A stretch of 64,000 nt of DNA from Roseiarcus sp963696665 (GTDB taxonomy: Bacteria > Pseudomonadota > Alphaproteobacteria > Rhizobiales > Beijerinckiaceae), in NCBI GenBank assembly GCA_963696665.1, contig CAVOLE010000039.1:293125-357124 (forward strand). Reading direction: 5' to 3'. Made by a program: the position numbers and the translations under genes. The notes beneath the pieces are model-generated. The model was not told the DNA's origin. It worked only from the letters and a program-made list of their open reading frames with translations, and did not search any database. The first letter of the stretch is position 1; each line of letters starts with the position of its first letter. Of the stretch, positions 17,960 to 27,287 are shown one piece after another.

Positions 17960-20900
17960 CTAACGAGCCGGGTCCGCGGGAGCGGATTCGGCCGCCTGTT
18001 CCGCTTCCACCGAGGCTTTCCCCACTGCGTTCGCTTTGTCGCGCCAAGATTCGTTCGAGAGGTCCTTGGCGAGGTTCAGATTGGCGATCTTTTGCGCCAC
18101 CTTGTAGGCCGACTGCGCGTCGGGCCAGTCCTTCTTGGCGTCAAACGTGCGAGCGAAGCCGAGGACGACATCATATTGGTCGGCGGCGACGTCGGCGTTC
18201 TTCGGGTCGTCGACCAGTCGGTTCCAGGTTCGCACGGCCTCGCGATAGGCTTCGATCTGGGCGAGGCCCGTGGAGCGGTCGCCGAGCAGCTTCGCCGCCT
18301 CGGCCCAGTCTTTTTGCGGCTTTGACCGCCCGGGCGTGCGGTAGGCGAGCGTTCTCCTCGCATCGTTGAGCCTCCGGTAGGTGGCGAGCGCCTCGTCCGG
18401 CCGCTTGAGCCCCTCCAGAGTCTCAGCGAGATAGAGATAGTTTGGCGTGAGGAACTCCAGCCACTGCGGATTGCCGGGCTCGTTCTTGGCCAGGTCCTCA
18501 TCGATCGCGACGCCGCGCCGCAATTTCTCGAGCGCAAGCTCGAGGTTCCCGCCTTGCCGTTCGAGAAGTCCCCAATGGGCGTAAGTCGCGGCCAGGTTCG
18601 ATTTGAGGGTCGAGTCCGGCCGCGATTGCGTCGCGACCGCCTCCTGCGCGTTGCGCGAGACGAGGCCGCTCTGGACTTCGGACGCATCGCGATAGAAGGC
18701 TCTGGCCTCGTCGGTCGTTCCTGCAGTCTTTTCCGTCCTCAACAGCTCGGCGATCCGGTAGAACGCCTTCCCTTTGTCGCGCAGAAGATTGAAGCTCTGC
18801 GGATGCTTGGCCAGCGCGGCCAGGCAAGTTGCAAGACCGGATTGATATTCGCTTCGAGCCTCGGAATATTGCTTGAGCTCGTTGTCCTTGTAGACGTCGC
18901 CGATTTTCATATGCGCGTCGATGACGTCGTCGACGCCCCGTTCGTCGCCACTCAAAGAAACGATCTTTTCGGCGATCCCGACAGCTGAACTGTATTCTTT
19001 GAGGGCATCCTGCTTGTGCGCCCCTCCCAAGGCGACAAGCGCATTGCCGGCGCGCACCGACGCGTCATAGATGAGTTGCAGCGGTTCTTGAGCGCCCGGA
19101 TTTGATTGCGTGAGCGACTGCGCAACGTCTTTCGCCCGTTTGGCGACAGCGAGAGACTGCGCATTATTTCCTAGAATCGCGTAAAGGTCGGCTTCGTCGT
19201 CGAGCGATTGTCCCCACAAGAGGTCGGCCGCCGATGTCTTGCTGGACTGGCGGACACTATCCAGGAATTGCCCCGATATGGCCGCGAGACTTCTGGCGCC
19301 GGCGATATCGAGGCTCTCGTCATTGTAGGCCTTCAGCACGTGCTCTAGCAGCGACTTCGCCGACGTCATCGCGCTCGTGTCGAGCTTCTGCTGCGTTCTC
19401 TCATGGGCGATCCACATCCAGCCGGCGACGCCGAGGACCGCTGCGACGCCGAGCGCGGCGGCAAGGCGCCGATTGAGTCTCGATCGTCTCTTGGCCTCAA
19501 TGGCGTCATCGATCAGTGTCTTGACCTCATCGAATTTGCCGCCATAGCGATCGGCCCATGCCGCGGTCCGCGGCAAATCCCTCCACCAGTCTTTCGTGCG
19601 CTCAGGATCATCCAGGGTCGCTCGTTCGCCACCCGCGGTCCCGTCGAGCAGCGACACGAGGGTGTGATAACGCTGGCCGTCGATCTGCTCTTCGGCGAGC
19701 CAGCCCGGCGGCGGGCGACCGGTTTTCGGGTCGACTGTGTCGGGTTTGCCTGCGATTTTCTTCCAGCGGCGGAGCAGCGCCTCATGCCCAATGTCGATCC
19801 GCTCGTCAGCGGCAAGCGTTGGAGAAGCGGAAAGCGACGGCAAAAGGAACGAACAATTCGGGGCGCGGAACCGGTCGAGCCCAGCGCGCAAGTCGGACTC
19901 GCTCACCCCCGTCTCGGCCAGGAGCTTGTCGAACCGAAGCGCGCGGCGAATGGCTCGGCCTTCCCGGTCGACTTCCGACAGCGCCCGGAACGCCTGCTCG
20001 ATCGCCAGCTCCTTTCCGGGGCACTGGGCGAAAATCTCGTCGGCATGACGCGACAGCGCGTCGGTCATGCGGCCGATTGCGTCATAGGTCGCCCGTGTGA
20101 GATGGCGGGCGCCTTGAGCGGGCGTGTCCGCCCCCGCCCGGTCCCACAGCCGCATCAGGCAATGCTGCAGCACCGGAAGCTGATCGAGCTCGTCGCCGCA
20201 ATCGTTGAGCAACCGTTCGACCAGTTCCGGCTCGATCGTTCCGCCCGCCTTCTCGATCGGCTTTCGGATCGCCTCCTCGAGCTGGCTGCGGGTCAGATTC
20301 GGCACGAGATATTGCGTCGCGCTCACCGCCTCCGGGAGCCCATGGAAATGGGCGCAGTCGCCGATGAAGTCCGAGCGCATGGTGATGAGAACGCGCACGT
20401 TGTCGATGCGGCGCCGGTCGGCGTCGAGCAGGATCTGCACGAACTGGGTCGCTTCGTCCCGCCGCCGCGCCTCCTCGACGCCGCCGCGGCGGTAGCCGAG
20501 GCCGGCGAGGCCGAAGCGGAACAATTCCTCGAACTGATCGACGACCAGGATCAGCGATCGGCCGCTCAAGCCCCCCGCTTCGGCGAGCGCGCTCTCGAAG
20601 CTGAAGCTCGACTGCCGCAGCGTCCATTCGATACGGTCGCGTCGCCGCGCCGTCTCGTCCGGACTGTCCTTCGCCGACAGTTTCGACAAAGCGCCCGCGA
20701 GGCGCGTGATCGGGGCGCTGCCGGGGCGCATGTCGAGAAACGCCCAGGTCGGCCCGCCCGTGTCGGCGGTCTCATCCGCGAGCAGGCCCTGAAGCCCCGC
20801 AAGCACCAGCGACGACTTGCCGCTGCCGGAGCCGCCGATGACGGCGATGAAGCGGCCATTCTCCACGAGGCGGTAGAGCGCGAAGGCCTGCCGCTCGCGC

Positions 20901-21064
20901 CCGAAGAAGAAGCCTCGGTCGCCGAAGAAGAAAGGGCGCAGGCCAGGAAAAGGCTGATCGTTGGAAAGTCGCGTCCCGTCATTCGCCGGAGGCGGAGCGA
21001 CGGCCGCCGTCTCTCCCGGCGTCGCCTCGTGAGCTGCATCGTCGCTGATTTCGACCGCGCTCAT
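17960..21064 (-). CDS. nSTAND1-type ATPase with transmembrane helix and TPR-like C-terminus
   Basis: 1034 residues. The opening FPGLRPFFFGDRGFFFGRER is the signature ahead of novel STAND NTPase domains. Walker A is GGSGSGKSS (residues 77-85) and Walker B is LILVVDQFEELF (Asp 176). The domain continues through TMRSDFIGDCAHFHGLPEAV and ends with a winged-helix-like part to about residue 450. A single membrane helix (ALGVAAVLGVAGWMWIAHE, about 530-555) precedes roughly 480 residues of alpha-helical TPR-like repeats. In known Avs and STAND proteins such repeats recognise the trigger, and the ATPase oligomerises to switch on effectors. The start overlaps the TIR gene stop by four bases (ATGA), so the two are translationally coupled. 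Confidence 0.82.
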   Translation of the reverse strand: MSAVEISDDAAHEATPGETAAVAPPPANDGTRLSNDQPFPGLRPFFFGDRGFFFGRERQAFALYRLVENGRFIAVIGGSGSGKSSLVLAGLQGLLADETADTGGPTWAFLDMRPGSAPITRLAGALSKLSAKDSPDETARRRDRIEWTLRQSSFSFESALAEAGGLSGRSLILVVDQFEELFRFGLAGLGYRRGGVEEARRRDEATQFVQILLDADRRRIDNVRVLITMRSDFIGDCAHFHGLPEAVSATQYLVPNLTRSQLEEAIRKPIEKAGGTIEPELVERLLNDCGDELDQLPVLQHCLMRLWDRAGADTPAQGARHLTRATYDAIGRMTDALSRHADEIFAQCPGKELAIEQAFRALSEVDREGRAIRRALRFDKLLAETGVSESDLRAGLDRFRAPNCSFLLPSLSASPTLAADERIDIGHEALLRRWKKIAGKPDTVDPKTGRPPPGWLAEEQIDGQRYHTLVSLLDGTAGGERATLDDPERTKDWWRDLPRTAAWADRYGGKFDEVKTLIDDAIEAKRRSRLNRRLAAALGVAAVLGVAGWMWIAHERTQQKLDTSAMTSAKSLLEHVLKAYNDESLDIAGARSLAAISGQFLDSVRQSSKTSAADLLWGQSLDDEADLYAILGNNAQSLAVAKRAKDVAQSLTQSNPGAQEPLQLIYDASVRAGNALVALGGAHKQDALKEYSSAVGIAEKIVSLSGDERGVDDVIDAHMKIGDVYKDNELKQYSEARSEYQSGLATCLAALAKHPQSFNLLRDKGKAFYRIAELLRTEKTAGTTDEARAFYRDASEVQSGLVSRNAQEAVATQSRPDSTLKSNLAATYAHWGLLERQGGNLELALEKLRRGVAIDEDLAKNEPGNPQWLEFLTPNYLYLAETLEGLKRPDEALATYRRLNDARRTLAYRTPGRSKPQKDWAEAAKLLGDRSTGLAQIEAYREAVRTWNRLVDDPKNADVAADQYDVVLGFARTFDAKKDWPDAQSAYKVAQKIANLNLAKDLSNESWRDKANAVGKASVEAEQAAESAPADPAR

Positions 21065-22620
21065 GGCTTCAAGCTTGGCGCGGAGGTGAGGTCAACCAGC
21101 AACTGCGCCGTCGGCGGGCCCTTCTCGACAAGATCAACCATCTTGTCGAACTCGCCGTCCTGGAAGATGAGCGAGAGGGCGTTCTTCTTCTTGTGCGACG
21201 CGGGCGGCGGCCCCGCTATGAGGCCGCGAAAGGCGAACTGCCCCTTGCGGCCGAGAGCCTGCCAGTCCGACAGCCTGTCGGCTTCCGACCGAACCCAAAC
21301 CTCGGAGGCGGCGCCCCAGCAGAGCGTCACCGCATCGCATTTGGCGAGGAGGTCGCTGTTGTAGCGTCGCGAGTCCGCGTCGGAATCCGCCACAGGGATG
21401 CGCGGCTTCACCGAGCTTTCGATGAGCGCCTGGGCGATCGCCCCCGCATAGTCCTCGTCGGTCGAATGGTACGAAAGATAGAGGTCGAGCTTGTTGCCGG
21501 CTGCGGCCGTGATGACCGGCTTCGGCGCGGTCTCCGTGAGATACTGAAACAGATACTCGACGAACTTGCTTAAGATGTCGCCGTCGATCTTGTCGGTCGC
21601 GATCTGCTGATCGAAGCGCTCGAACGCCTTCAAAGGATCGCGCTCGACCGCCGGACCCGCAGGAGCCGCCCCGGCCTCATCAAGAATTTTTGGCGCCCAG
21701 ACGATGCGGCGAGTGAGTTTCTGTCCTGGCGGACCTTCTGCTTGTGACGCTTTGGCGCGAGCGAGGCCCAGCTGCAGCTTCACAATGTTGTCGAGACCCT
21801 CTGGCGCAAATCCGCCGCTGTCGCCGACGAGATGGACGAAGACCTCGGCCTTGGATAGCGCATCGTTCAAGAACGCCTCGGCGCTGTTGTCGCTGGGCAT
21901 GTCCGCCGAAGGATCCGGCGCGACAGTGAAGCCTTTGCCCTGAAGCTCCGTGACGAGACGGACGTAAGGCCCCTTCATGTCGCTTGCGGGCTTGGCGAGA
22001 AAGACGGTGCGGCCATTCGGCGCGACGATCGGCGCGGGCTCATGGGTCGTTTGAGCCGCCGGCGCGCCGCTCAGGATCTGGGTCACGCGCTTTTGCAATC
22101 CGCTCGCGAGATCGTCGAGCTCGGCATAGAACCGGTCGTTGCATTTGCCGCGATTGAAGAAGGGCGTGATCGCGTTGACGTCGTTCTCATCGTCGCGTGA
22201 GTAGAAAAGGAACCCTTCCTGCCCCTGCAATTCGGGCGGACGAGCGCTGCGATCGACATAGCCCTTGCCGACGACCAGCATTCGAGTCGCGGGATTCGCA
22301 ACGCCCGCGGCTTTGCGCAACTCAAGGAAAGTTTCGAACTCCCTGCGGCAATAGGGGCGCTGCATCCAGTTCGGCGACATCACGACGACGAGAAGTTCGG
22401 CTTGGCTGAGCCCCTTGTCGATGATGTCATCGAACTCATCGCCCTGGCCGATCCGGCGGCGATCGCGCCAGACAGCGGCCTGTCGCGCCCCGAGATCGCG
22501 CAGCTTGAGGCGCAGCTGCTGATCGAGGAAGCTGACGAAGCCAGGTTCGTCCGGATCCGGCGACAGAACGAGGTCGTCGTCATGAGCATAGGACATGAAG
22601 ATGACGACGTCGTCGCTCAT
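21061..22620 (-). CDS. Multi-domain TIR protein (N-terminal TIR plus two further TIR-like segments)
   Basis: 519 residues from the ATG at 22620. Residues 4-105 form a TIR domain: VVIFMSYAHDDD, AVWRDRRRIGQGDEF, ELLVVVMSPNWMQRPYCRRE, with Glu94 at the position of the catalytic glutamate of NAD-cleaving TIRs. Residues about 203-310 (GRTVFLAKPASDMKGPYVRL, AEVFVHLVGDSGGFAPEG) look like a second, degenerate TIR-like Rossmann segment. Residues about 377-470 (KLDLYLSYHSTDEDYAGAIA, KCDAVTLCWGAASEVWVRSE) look like a third. First gene of an operon with the nSTAND ATPase. An NADase role is inferred from the first domain only; the others may be scaffolds or sensors. Confidence 0.78.
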   Translation of the reverse strand: MSDDVVIFMSYAHDDDLVLSPDPDEPGFVSFLDQQLRLKLRDLGARQAAVWRDRRRIGQGDEFDDIIDKGLSQAELLVVVMSPNWMQRPYCRREFETFLELRKAAGVANPATRMLVVGKGYVDRSARPPELQGQEGFLFYSRDDENDVNAITPFFNRGKCNDRFYAELDDLASGLQKRVTQILSGAPAAQTTHEPAPIVAPNGRTVFLAKPASDMKGPYVRLVTELQGKGFTVAPDPSADMPSDNSAEAFLNDALSKAEVFVHLVGDSGGFAPEGLDNIVKLQLGLARAKASQAEGPPGQKLTRRIVWAPKILDEAGAAPAGPAVERDPLKAFERFDQQIATDKIDGDILSKFVEYLFQYLTETAPKPVITAAAGNKLDLYLSYHSTDEDYAGAIAQALIESSVKPRIPVADSDADSRRYNSDLLAKCDAVTLCWGAASEVWVRSEADRLSDWQALGRKGQFAFRGLIAGPPPASHKKKNALSLIFQDGEFDKMVDLVEKGPPTAQLLVDLTSAPSLKP

Positions 22621-22672
22621 CGAAGCTCGCCTGCCTCCCCGAAAAGGCCGCGCTTTCCAGTGCTCATGTCGG

Positions 22673-22701
22673 ACTAAACCCTTGAGTTTGTTTCCGGTCA
22701 A
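22673..22701 (-). promoter_or_regulatory. Probable promoter of the TIR-nSTAND operon
   Basis: Minus strand: TTGACC (22701-22696), 17-base spacer, TTTAGT (22678-22673), about 50 bases ahead of the TIR start. Good -35 match, moderate -10 match. Confidence 0.45.
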
Positions 22702-22864
22702 GGTCACTTGCCCGAGCTTAGGCCGCCATCAATTGATCAGCCAAGCCGGGAATTCTACGCATCCATCTCAAAGCACTTATGTTGCCTACGGGCTGTGACA
22801 GAGATCACATGTCCTCCTGTCGGGGACGAAGGATCGCTGGATGCGGCGAAGGTATTCGCGCCCC

Positions 22865-23344
22865 TCAACCCCGCTCGCGCATCAGTCTCGACTTGTCGCG
22901 ATTCCAGTCGCGCGCTTTTTCGGTGTCGCGCTTATCGTGCAGTTTCTTGCCGCGCCCGAGCGCGATCGCGATCTTGGCCCTGCCTTTGGCGTTGAAGTAG
23001 ATGCGCAGCGGCACGATGGTCATGCCCTCGCGCTCGACGCCCTTGGCCAGCTTCGCGATCTCCTTGGCGTGCAAGAGCAGCTTGCGCGGGCGCTTGGGCT
23101 CGTGGTTGAAGCGATTGGCCTGAAGGTATTCGGGAATATTGGCGTTGTAGAGCATGATTTCGCCGTTGCGGTCGACGGCGGCGTAGCTCTCGGCGACCGT
23201 CGCCTTGCCGGTCCTGAGCGACTTGACCTCGGGACCGGTCAGCATCAGGCCGGCTTCGAACGTCTCGCCGATCTCATAGTCGTAGCGCGCACGCCGGTTG
23301 TCGGCCACGACCTTGAAGTTCGGTTTTTCCTTTTCGGCCGCCAT
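22865..23344 (-). CDS. smpB: SsrA-binding protein SmpB
   Basis: Binds tmRNA and brings it to stalled ribosomes for trans-translation. The 159 residues match the family: NFKVVADNRRARYDYEIGET, LTGPEVKSLRTGKATVAESY, EIMLYNANIPEYLQANRFNH, PKRPRKLLLHAKEIAKLAKG and the basic C-terminal tail KKLHDKRDTEKARDWNRDKS that reaches into the decoding centre. It lies ten bases downstream of dapA on the same strand, so probably co-transcribed, an arrangement common in Alphaproteobacteria. No ssrA gene is in the window. Confidence 0.96.
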   Translation of the reverse strand: MAAEKEKPNFKVVADNRRARYDYEIGETFEAGLMLTGPEVKSLRTGKATVAESYAAVDRNGEIMLYNANIPEYLQANRFNHEPKRPRKLLLHAKEIAKLAKGVEREGMTIVPLRIYFNAKGRAKIAIALGRGKKLHDKRDTEKARDWNRDKSRLMRERG

Positions 23345-23353
23345 ATTAGCTCT

Positions 23354-24247
23354 TTAAGCGTTGACCAGGCCCGCATGGACCATGGCCCGGCGGATCAGCG
23401 CCTCGGTCACCTGGCCTACCGGAACCAGCGGCAATCTTGTATCCGCCTGAATCCGGCCGAGCACGCTCAGCGCGTATTTGGCCCCGTTGACCCCCGGCTC
23501 GGCGAAGATCGCGGCGTGCAGCGGGGTGAGGCGGTCCTGGATCTTCAGCGCATGGCTCCAGTCGTCCTTGAAGGTCGCCTCCATCAATTCCGCGCAAAGG
23601 GCCGGCGCGACATTCGCGCTAACCGAAATGCACCCGTGGCCGCCGGCGGCCATGGCGGCCAGCGCCGTCATGTCTTCGCCAGAAAGTTGGATAAAGTCCG
23701 CGCCCATCGCGTGCCGTTGGCGCGACACGCGTCCGACGTCGCCGGTCGCGTCCTTGACGCCGACGATGTTGGGCAACTCGGACAACCGCTTCATCGTGTC
23801 GACCGACATGTCGACGACGCTTCGCGGGGGAATGTTGTAGATGATGATCGGAATTCCGATTGCGTCGTTGACGGCCTTGAAGTGCTGGTAAAGGCCTTCC
23901 TGCGTCGGCTTGTTGTAATAGGGCGTGACGACCAGAACGGCGTCCGCGCCGCTTCGCTCGGCGTGGCGGGCGAGGCCGATCGACTCGCTGGTGTTGTTGG
24001 AGCCGGCGCCGGCGATCACCGGCACCCGGCCGCGCGCTTCGTCGATGCAAATGTCGACGGCGCGCTGGTGCTCGTCATGGGTGAGCGTCGGGCTCTCTCC
24101 GGTCGTTCCGACTGGCACGAGACCATGCGAGCCGGAGGTGATCTGCCAGTCGATCAGCGCGCGATAGGCCGGCTCGTCGATTTTGCCGTCCTTGAACGGG
24201 GTGACCAGCGCTGTCATCGATCCGTGAAACTTCGCTCGCTTTTCCAT
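23354..24247 (-). CDS. dapA: 4-hydroxy-tetrahydrodipicolinate synthase
   Basis: Condenses pyruvate with aspartate semialdehyde in lysine/diaminopimelate synthesis. The 297 residues show a complete TIM-barrel lyase: FHGSMTALVTPFKDGKID at the start, VPVGTTGESPTLTHDEHQ at the pyruvate-binding site, VVTPYYNKPTQEGLYQHF with the catalytic tyrosine, and IVGVKDATGD with the Schiff-base lysine. The end, VPVGQVTEALIRRAMVHAGL, is typical. First gene of a likely dapA-smpB pair. The divergent slt gene begins about 150 bases away. Confidence 0.95.
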   Translation of the reverse strand: MEKRAKFHGSMTALVTPFKDGKIDEPAYRALIDWQITSGSHGLVPVGTTGESPTLTHDEHQRAVDICIDEARGRVPVIAGAGSNNTSESIGLARHAERSGADAVLVVTPYYNKPTQEGLYQHFKAVNDAIGIPIIIYNIPPRSVVDMSVDTMKRLSELPNIVGVKDATGDVGRVSRQRHAMGADFIQLSGEDMTALAAMAAGGHGCISVSANVAPALCAELMEATFKDDWSHALKIQDRLTPLHAAIFAEPGVNGAKYALSVLGRIQADTRLPLVPVGQVTEALIRRAMVHAGLVNA

Positions 24248-24399
24248 GGGCCCCGCTCGGCTCGTCTCGCGCCCGCTCGATCCTCACGCTCGATGCGCTG
24301 GCGGACACATAGCCTCGACGCGGCGCCGGCGAAAGGGGTTCGGCGGTTTACGTCTTGGTCACCAAGATCGGGCCATCCTCGATGAAGAGGACTGGACCC

Positions 24400-26717
24400 A
24401 TGACAATCCTTCGATTCGGGCCGCTTCTGGCCATTGCCGGCGCCGCTTGTCTGGTTGGGTGGACGCCTGAAGGGCGCGCCCCGGAGCCGGTCCCGAGGTT
24501 GGCTCTGAGCGCGCCGAAGCTGGCGTCCCCCTTCCCGGATGCGGATCCCTGGAAGCTGGCTCTTGAACGCGCGGCCAGCCTTAAATCCCCTTCCACCGTT
24601 GGCGCGATACCCGGCAGCATCCGCGCGCCCTCCGCCGAGGCTGCGTTAGGTGAAGCGGCCCGGAGTGACAAGGAGCTCAAGGTCCAACTCGCCTACGCCA
24701 ACCTTGAGGGCGCGGCGCCCGCGCTAGGCGCGCTGTCGGCGGTTGCGCCGCACGCCGAGATGGCGGCGCTTGAACCGTCCGCGCCGCCTCCTGCGGCCCC
24801 GAAGCCGTCGGCGCCTGCGGCAACTCCCGCCTTGCGGCCGCCTCCGCGGACTCCTCAGGCCGTCGTTCTCTACAAGAAGGGCGACGTCGCGGGCCTCCTG
24901 GCGCTCGCCTCGGCGACTGCCGACGCGGACGAGCGATCGGCGCTCGAATGGGCGGCTTTGCGCGCTGACGCCCGCCCGTCCTTCGACTCGCTCGCTGCTT
25001 TCCTCAAGGCTCACCCTGGCTGGCCAAGCCGTGGGTGGATTCGCGAGCGGCAGGAAGCCGAGCTCGCGTCCCATCCGCAGGCGCCGGCCGAGATCGCCGC
25101 ATTTTTCGCCAACGAGCCGCCGCAGTCGACCGCGGGCAAGATCGCCGCGGCGCGCGCCGCGCAGGCGATGGGCGCCCCGAGGAGGCGTCGCAAATCATTC
25201 GCGCTTTGTGGCGCGACGGCAATGTCGACGGGCTGGCCGAGAGCGTCATCTTGCGCGACTTCGGCGCTTCGCTCACGAAGGCCGACCACGCCTATCGTGC
25301 CGACCGCCTGCTCTACGCGGGCTACCTCGGCGCTGGCGCCCGCGCTGCGGCGCTTGCCGGTCCCGACGTCTTCGCGCTTGCTCAGGCCCGCATCGCGGCG
25401 GCTCGCGAGCCGATGAGCGTGGGCCTTATCAAGGCGGTTCCGCCGGCGTTGCGCAACGATCCCGGTCTCCTGTTCTCCAGAGTTCAGTACGCCCGGCGGG
25501 CAGGGCGGGTCTACGAAGCGGCGGTCATGCTGAGCCTCGCGCCGCACGATCGCGCCGCCCTCGTCAATCCGGATCGTTGGTGGAGCGAGCGGAAGATGGT
25601 CGCCCGCACGCTCCTCGACCTCGACGAGCCGAGGCTCGCGTTTGAAGTTTGCGATGAGACCGTCCGCCCCAACTCGTCCGAAGCTCAGGTCGACGCGGCG
25701 TTCCACGCCGGCTGGATCGCGTTGCGTTTCCTGAACGACGCTCCTTCAGCGGCGAAGCGGTTTGCGCTTGCGGCCGAGGCCGCGGAGAATCCGCTATCCG
25801 TGGCGCGCGCCGCCTATTGGCAGGGTCGCGCCGCCGAGGCCATGGGCGATTCCGCGGCCGCCAAGAGTTTCTACGCGCGCGCCGCCGCGGTGCCGATCGC
25901 GTATTACGGCCAGCTCGCTGCGCAACGTCTTGGCGAGACCCGTCTCGTTTTCCGCGCGCCGGCGGCGGCGGCTGAGGGCGACCGGCGCGACGAGGCGGTG
26001 CGCGCCGTCCAGGCGCTCTATGCCGACGGGCTCGACGATCTCGCGGCGGGGCTGGCCTTCGACGCCGCTCGGCAGTGGCGCGACGAGTCGCAGATCGCCG
26101 CCATGGCGGAGGTGGTGAAGCGTCAAGACGACGCAGGGACGCAAGTTCAGTTCGCCAAGATCGCCGTCATGCAAGGCCACCCGCTCGAGGCGATGGCGTT
26201 TCCCGACGTGGGGATGCCGGCCTTCGTGCCGCTCCCCGGCTCCGCAGACCTGCCCACGGTCTATGCGGTCGCGCGACAGGAAAGCGAATTCGTCTGGCAT
26301 GCGTCGTCGGGCGCTGGCGCGAAGGGTCTCATGCAGATGCTGCCCTCGACCGCGGTCGTGACCGCACGGCGCGCCGGCGTCGACTTCGACTACGCCCGGC
26401 TGATCGTCGATCCCGCTTTCAACACTGAGCTTGGCGCGGCGCTCCTGGGTCAGTTGATCGAAGACCAACGCGGCTCGCGCGAGCTTGCCTTCGCCGCCTA
26501 CAACGCTGGTCCGGGTCGGGTCGCGCAATGGATTGCAGCGCATGGCGATCCACGGGACGGAGCGGTCGATCTCGTCGACTGGATCGAACGCATTCCTTTC
26601 GACGAGACCCGCGACTATGTCGAGCGGGTCAGCGAGAACCTGGGCGTCTATCGCCAACGTTTCGCCGACGATAAACTTGCGCCGCCGCCCGTGTCGGCGA
26701 GAGTTGCGCGCGAATAG
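24400..26717 (+). pseudogene. slt: Soluble lytic murein transglycosylase Slt, split by a one-base frameshift
   Basis: Periplasmic enzyme that cleaves peptidoglycan between MurNAc and GlcNAc forming 1,6-anhydro ends. The N-terminal part (ATG 24400, AGAGG site nine bases ahead, signal peptide MTILRFGPLLAIAGAACLVG) is in one frame up to GKIAAARAAQAMG. The next family segment, RPEEASQIIRALWRDGNVDG, is in the -1 frame, consistent with one base missing near 25180. The remainder is intact: superhelical repeats, then the SLT domain with catalytic glutamate in VARQESEFVWHASSGAGAKG, LMQMLPSTA and AFAAYNAGPGRVAQWI. Either a sequencing error in a GC run or a recent mutation. Confidence 0.85.
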
Positions 26718-26805
26718 AACGGGTTGAGGGCGTCCCTACCAAATCGATCCGGCGAAAAGGACAAGGCGACGCGGCGGAGACGTCGCGACTGAATCGCCTT
26801 AAATT

Positions 26806-26831
26806 GGAACTCTTCGCGCCACATCTTCGTT
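26806..26831 (+). promoter_or_regulatory. EcfG-type general stress promoter upstream of the His-rich gene
   Basis: GGAAC (26806-26810), 17-base spacer, CGTT (26828-26831), matching the known GGAAC-N16/17-CGTT pattern of the alphaproteobacterial PhyR/NepR/sigma-EcfG regulon, 37 bases before the TTG start. Confidence 0.65.
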
Positions 26832-26868
26832 ATGCGTCCGCTCTCTCATAAGCAGGGAAGGACACAAC

Positions 26869-27198
26869 TTGGATAAGACCCTTATCAGCCTCTTGGGCGG
26901 CGCCTCAGCGCTCGCTCTCCTTGGCGGCTCTCAGGCATCCGCCGCGCCCGTGGTAGAAGAGGCCAACTTGCTGCAACCCGCCCAGTCGTTTGCCGAGTTG
27001 TTGGATCCCATCCCGAATGCGGAGAAGGTTCTGCGCGCCGAGAACGAGCGCAGTGATGCTGCTGTGGTTGAAGAGAAGCCGATTGTAATGGCTCAATATT
27101 ATCACCACCATCATCATCATCATCATCACCACTATTACCGACGCCACCACCACCACCACCATCACCATCATCATTATCATCACCATTACTACTATTGA
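26869..27198 (+). CDS. Secreted histidine-rich protein, probable metal-binding
   Basis: 109 residues from a TTG start preceded by an AGGGAAGG site. A signal peptide (ISLLGGASALALLGGSQASA, cleavage near ASAAP) leads to a short acidic mature region (residues about 25-75). The C-terminal 35 residues are almost only histidine, tyrosine and arginine: a run of ten His, YYRR, another run of ten His, then YHHHYYY. Such tails bind Ni, Zn, Cu or Co. An EcfG-type promoter is just upstream, implying induction in the general stress response. Comparable small His-rich periplasmic proteins exist in Hyphomicrobiales but their role is not established. A chaperone-like metal reservoir or a metal-stress buffer are both reasonable. 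Confidence 0.75.
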   Translation: MDKTLISLLGGASALALLGGSQASAAPVVEEANLLQPAQSFAELLDPIPNAEKVLRAENERSDAAVVEEKPIVMAQYYHHHHHHHHHHYYRRHHHHHHHHHHYHHHYYY

Positions 27199-27224
27199 GA
27201 TTGCAGCTCTAACAGCACGCAGAA

Positions 27225-27257
27225 CGTCGTGCGCGTGAACCTGATGGGCGCACGACG
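27225..27257. terminator. Stem-loop between the convergent His-rich gene and the 27288 gene
   Basis: Perfect 10-bp arms CGTCGTGCGC (27225-27234) and GCGCACGACG (27248-27257) with a 13-base loop, placed between two converging genes. No T tract, so perhaps a bidirectional but weak terminator. Confidence 0.5.
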
Positions 27258-27287
27258 GTCTTCAGAGGGTTGAAATTACGGTTCCCG

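Noticed and set aside
19403..21364. 653-codon plus-strand open frame opposite the nSTAND gene
   Set aside because: Antisense shadow of a GC-rich gene; no ribosome binding site, skewed Arg/Ala/Gly composition, no domain, and the minus-strand frame has complete STAND motifs.
22841..24385. 514-codon plus-strand open frame over smpB and dapA
   Set aside because: Antisense shadow of two certain genes.
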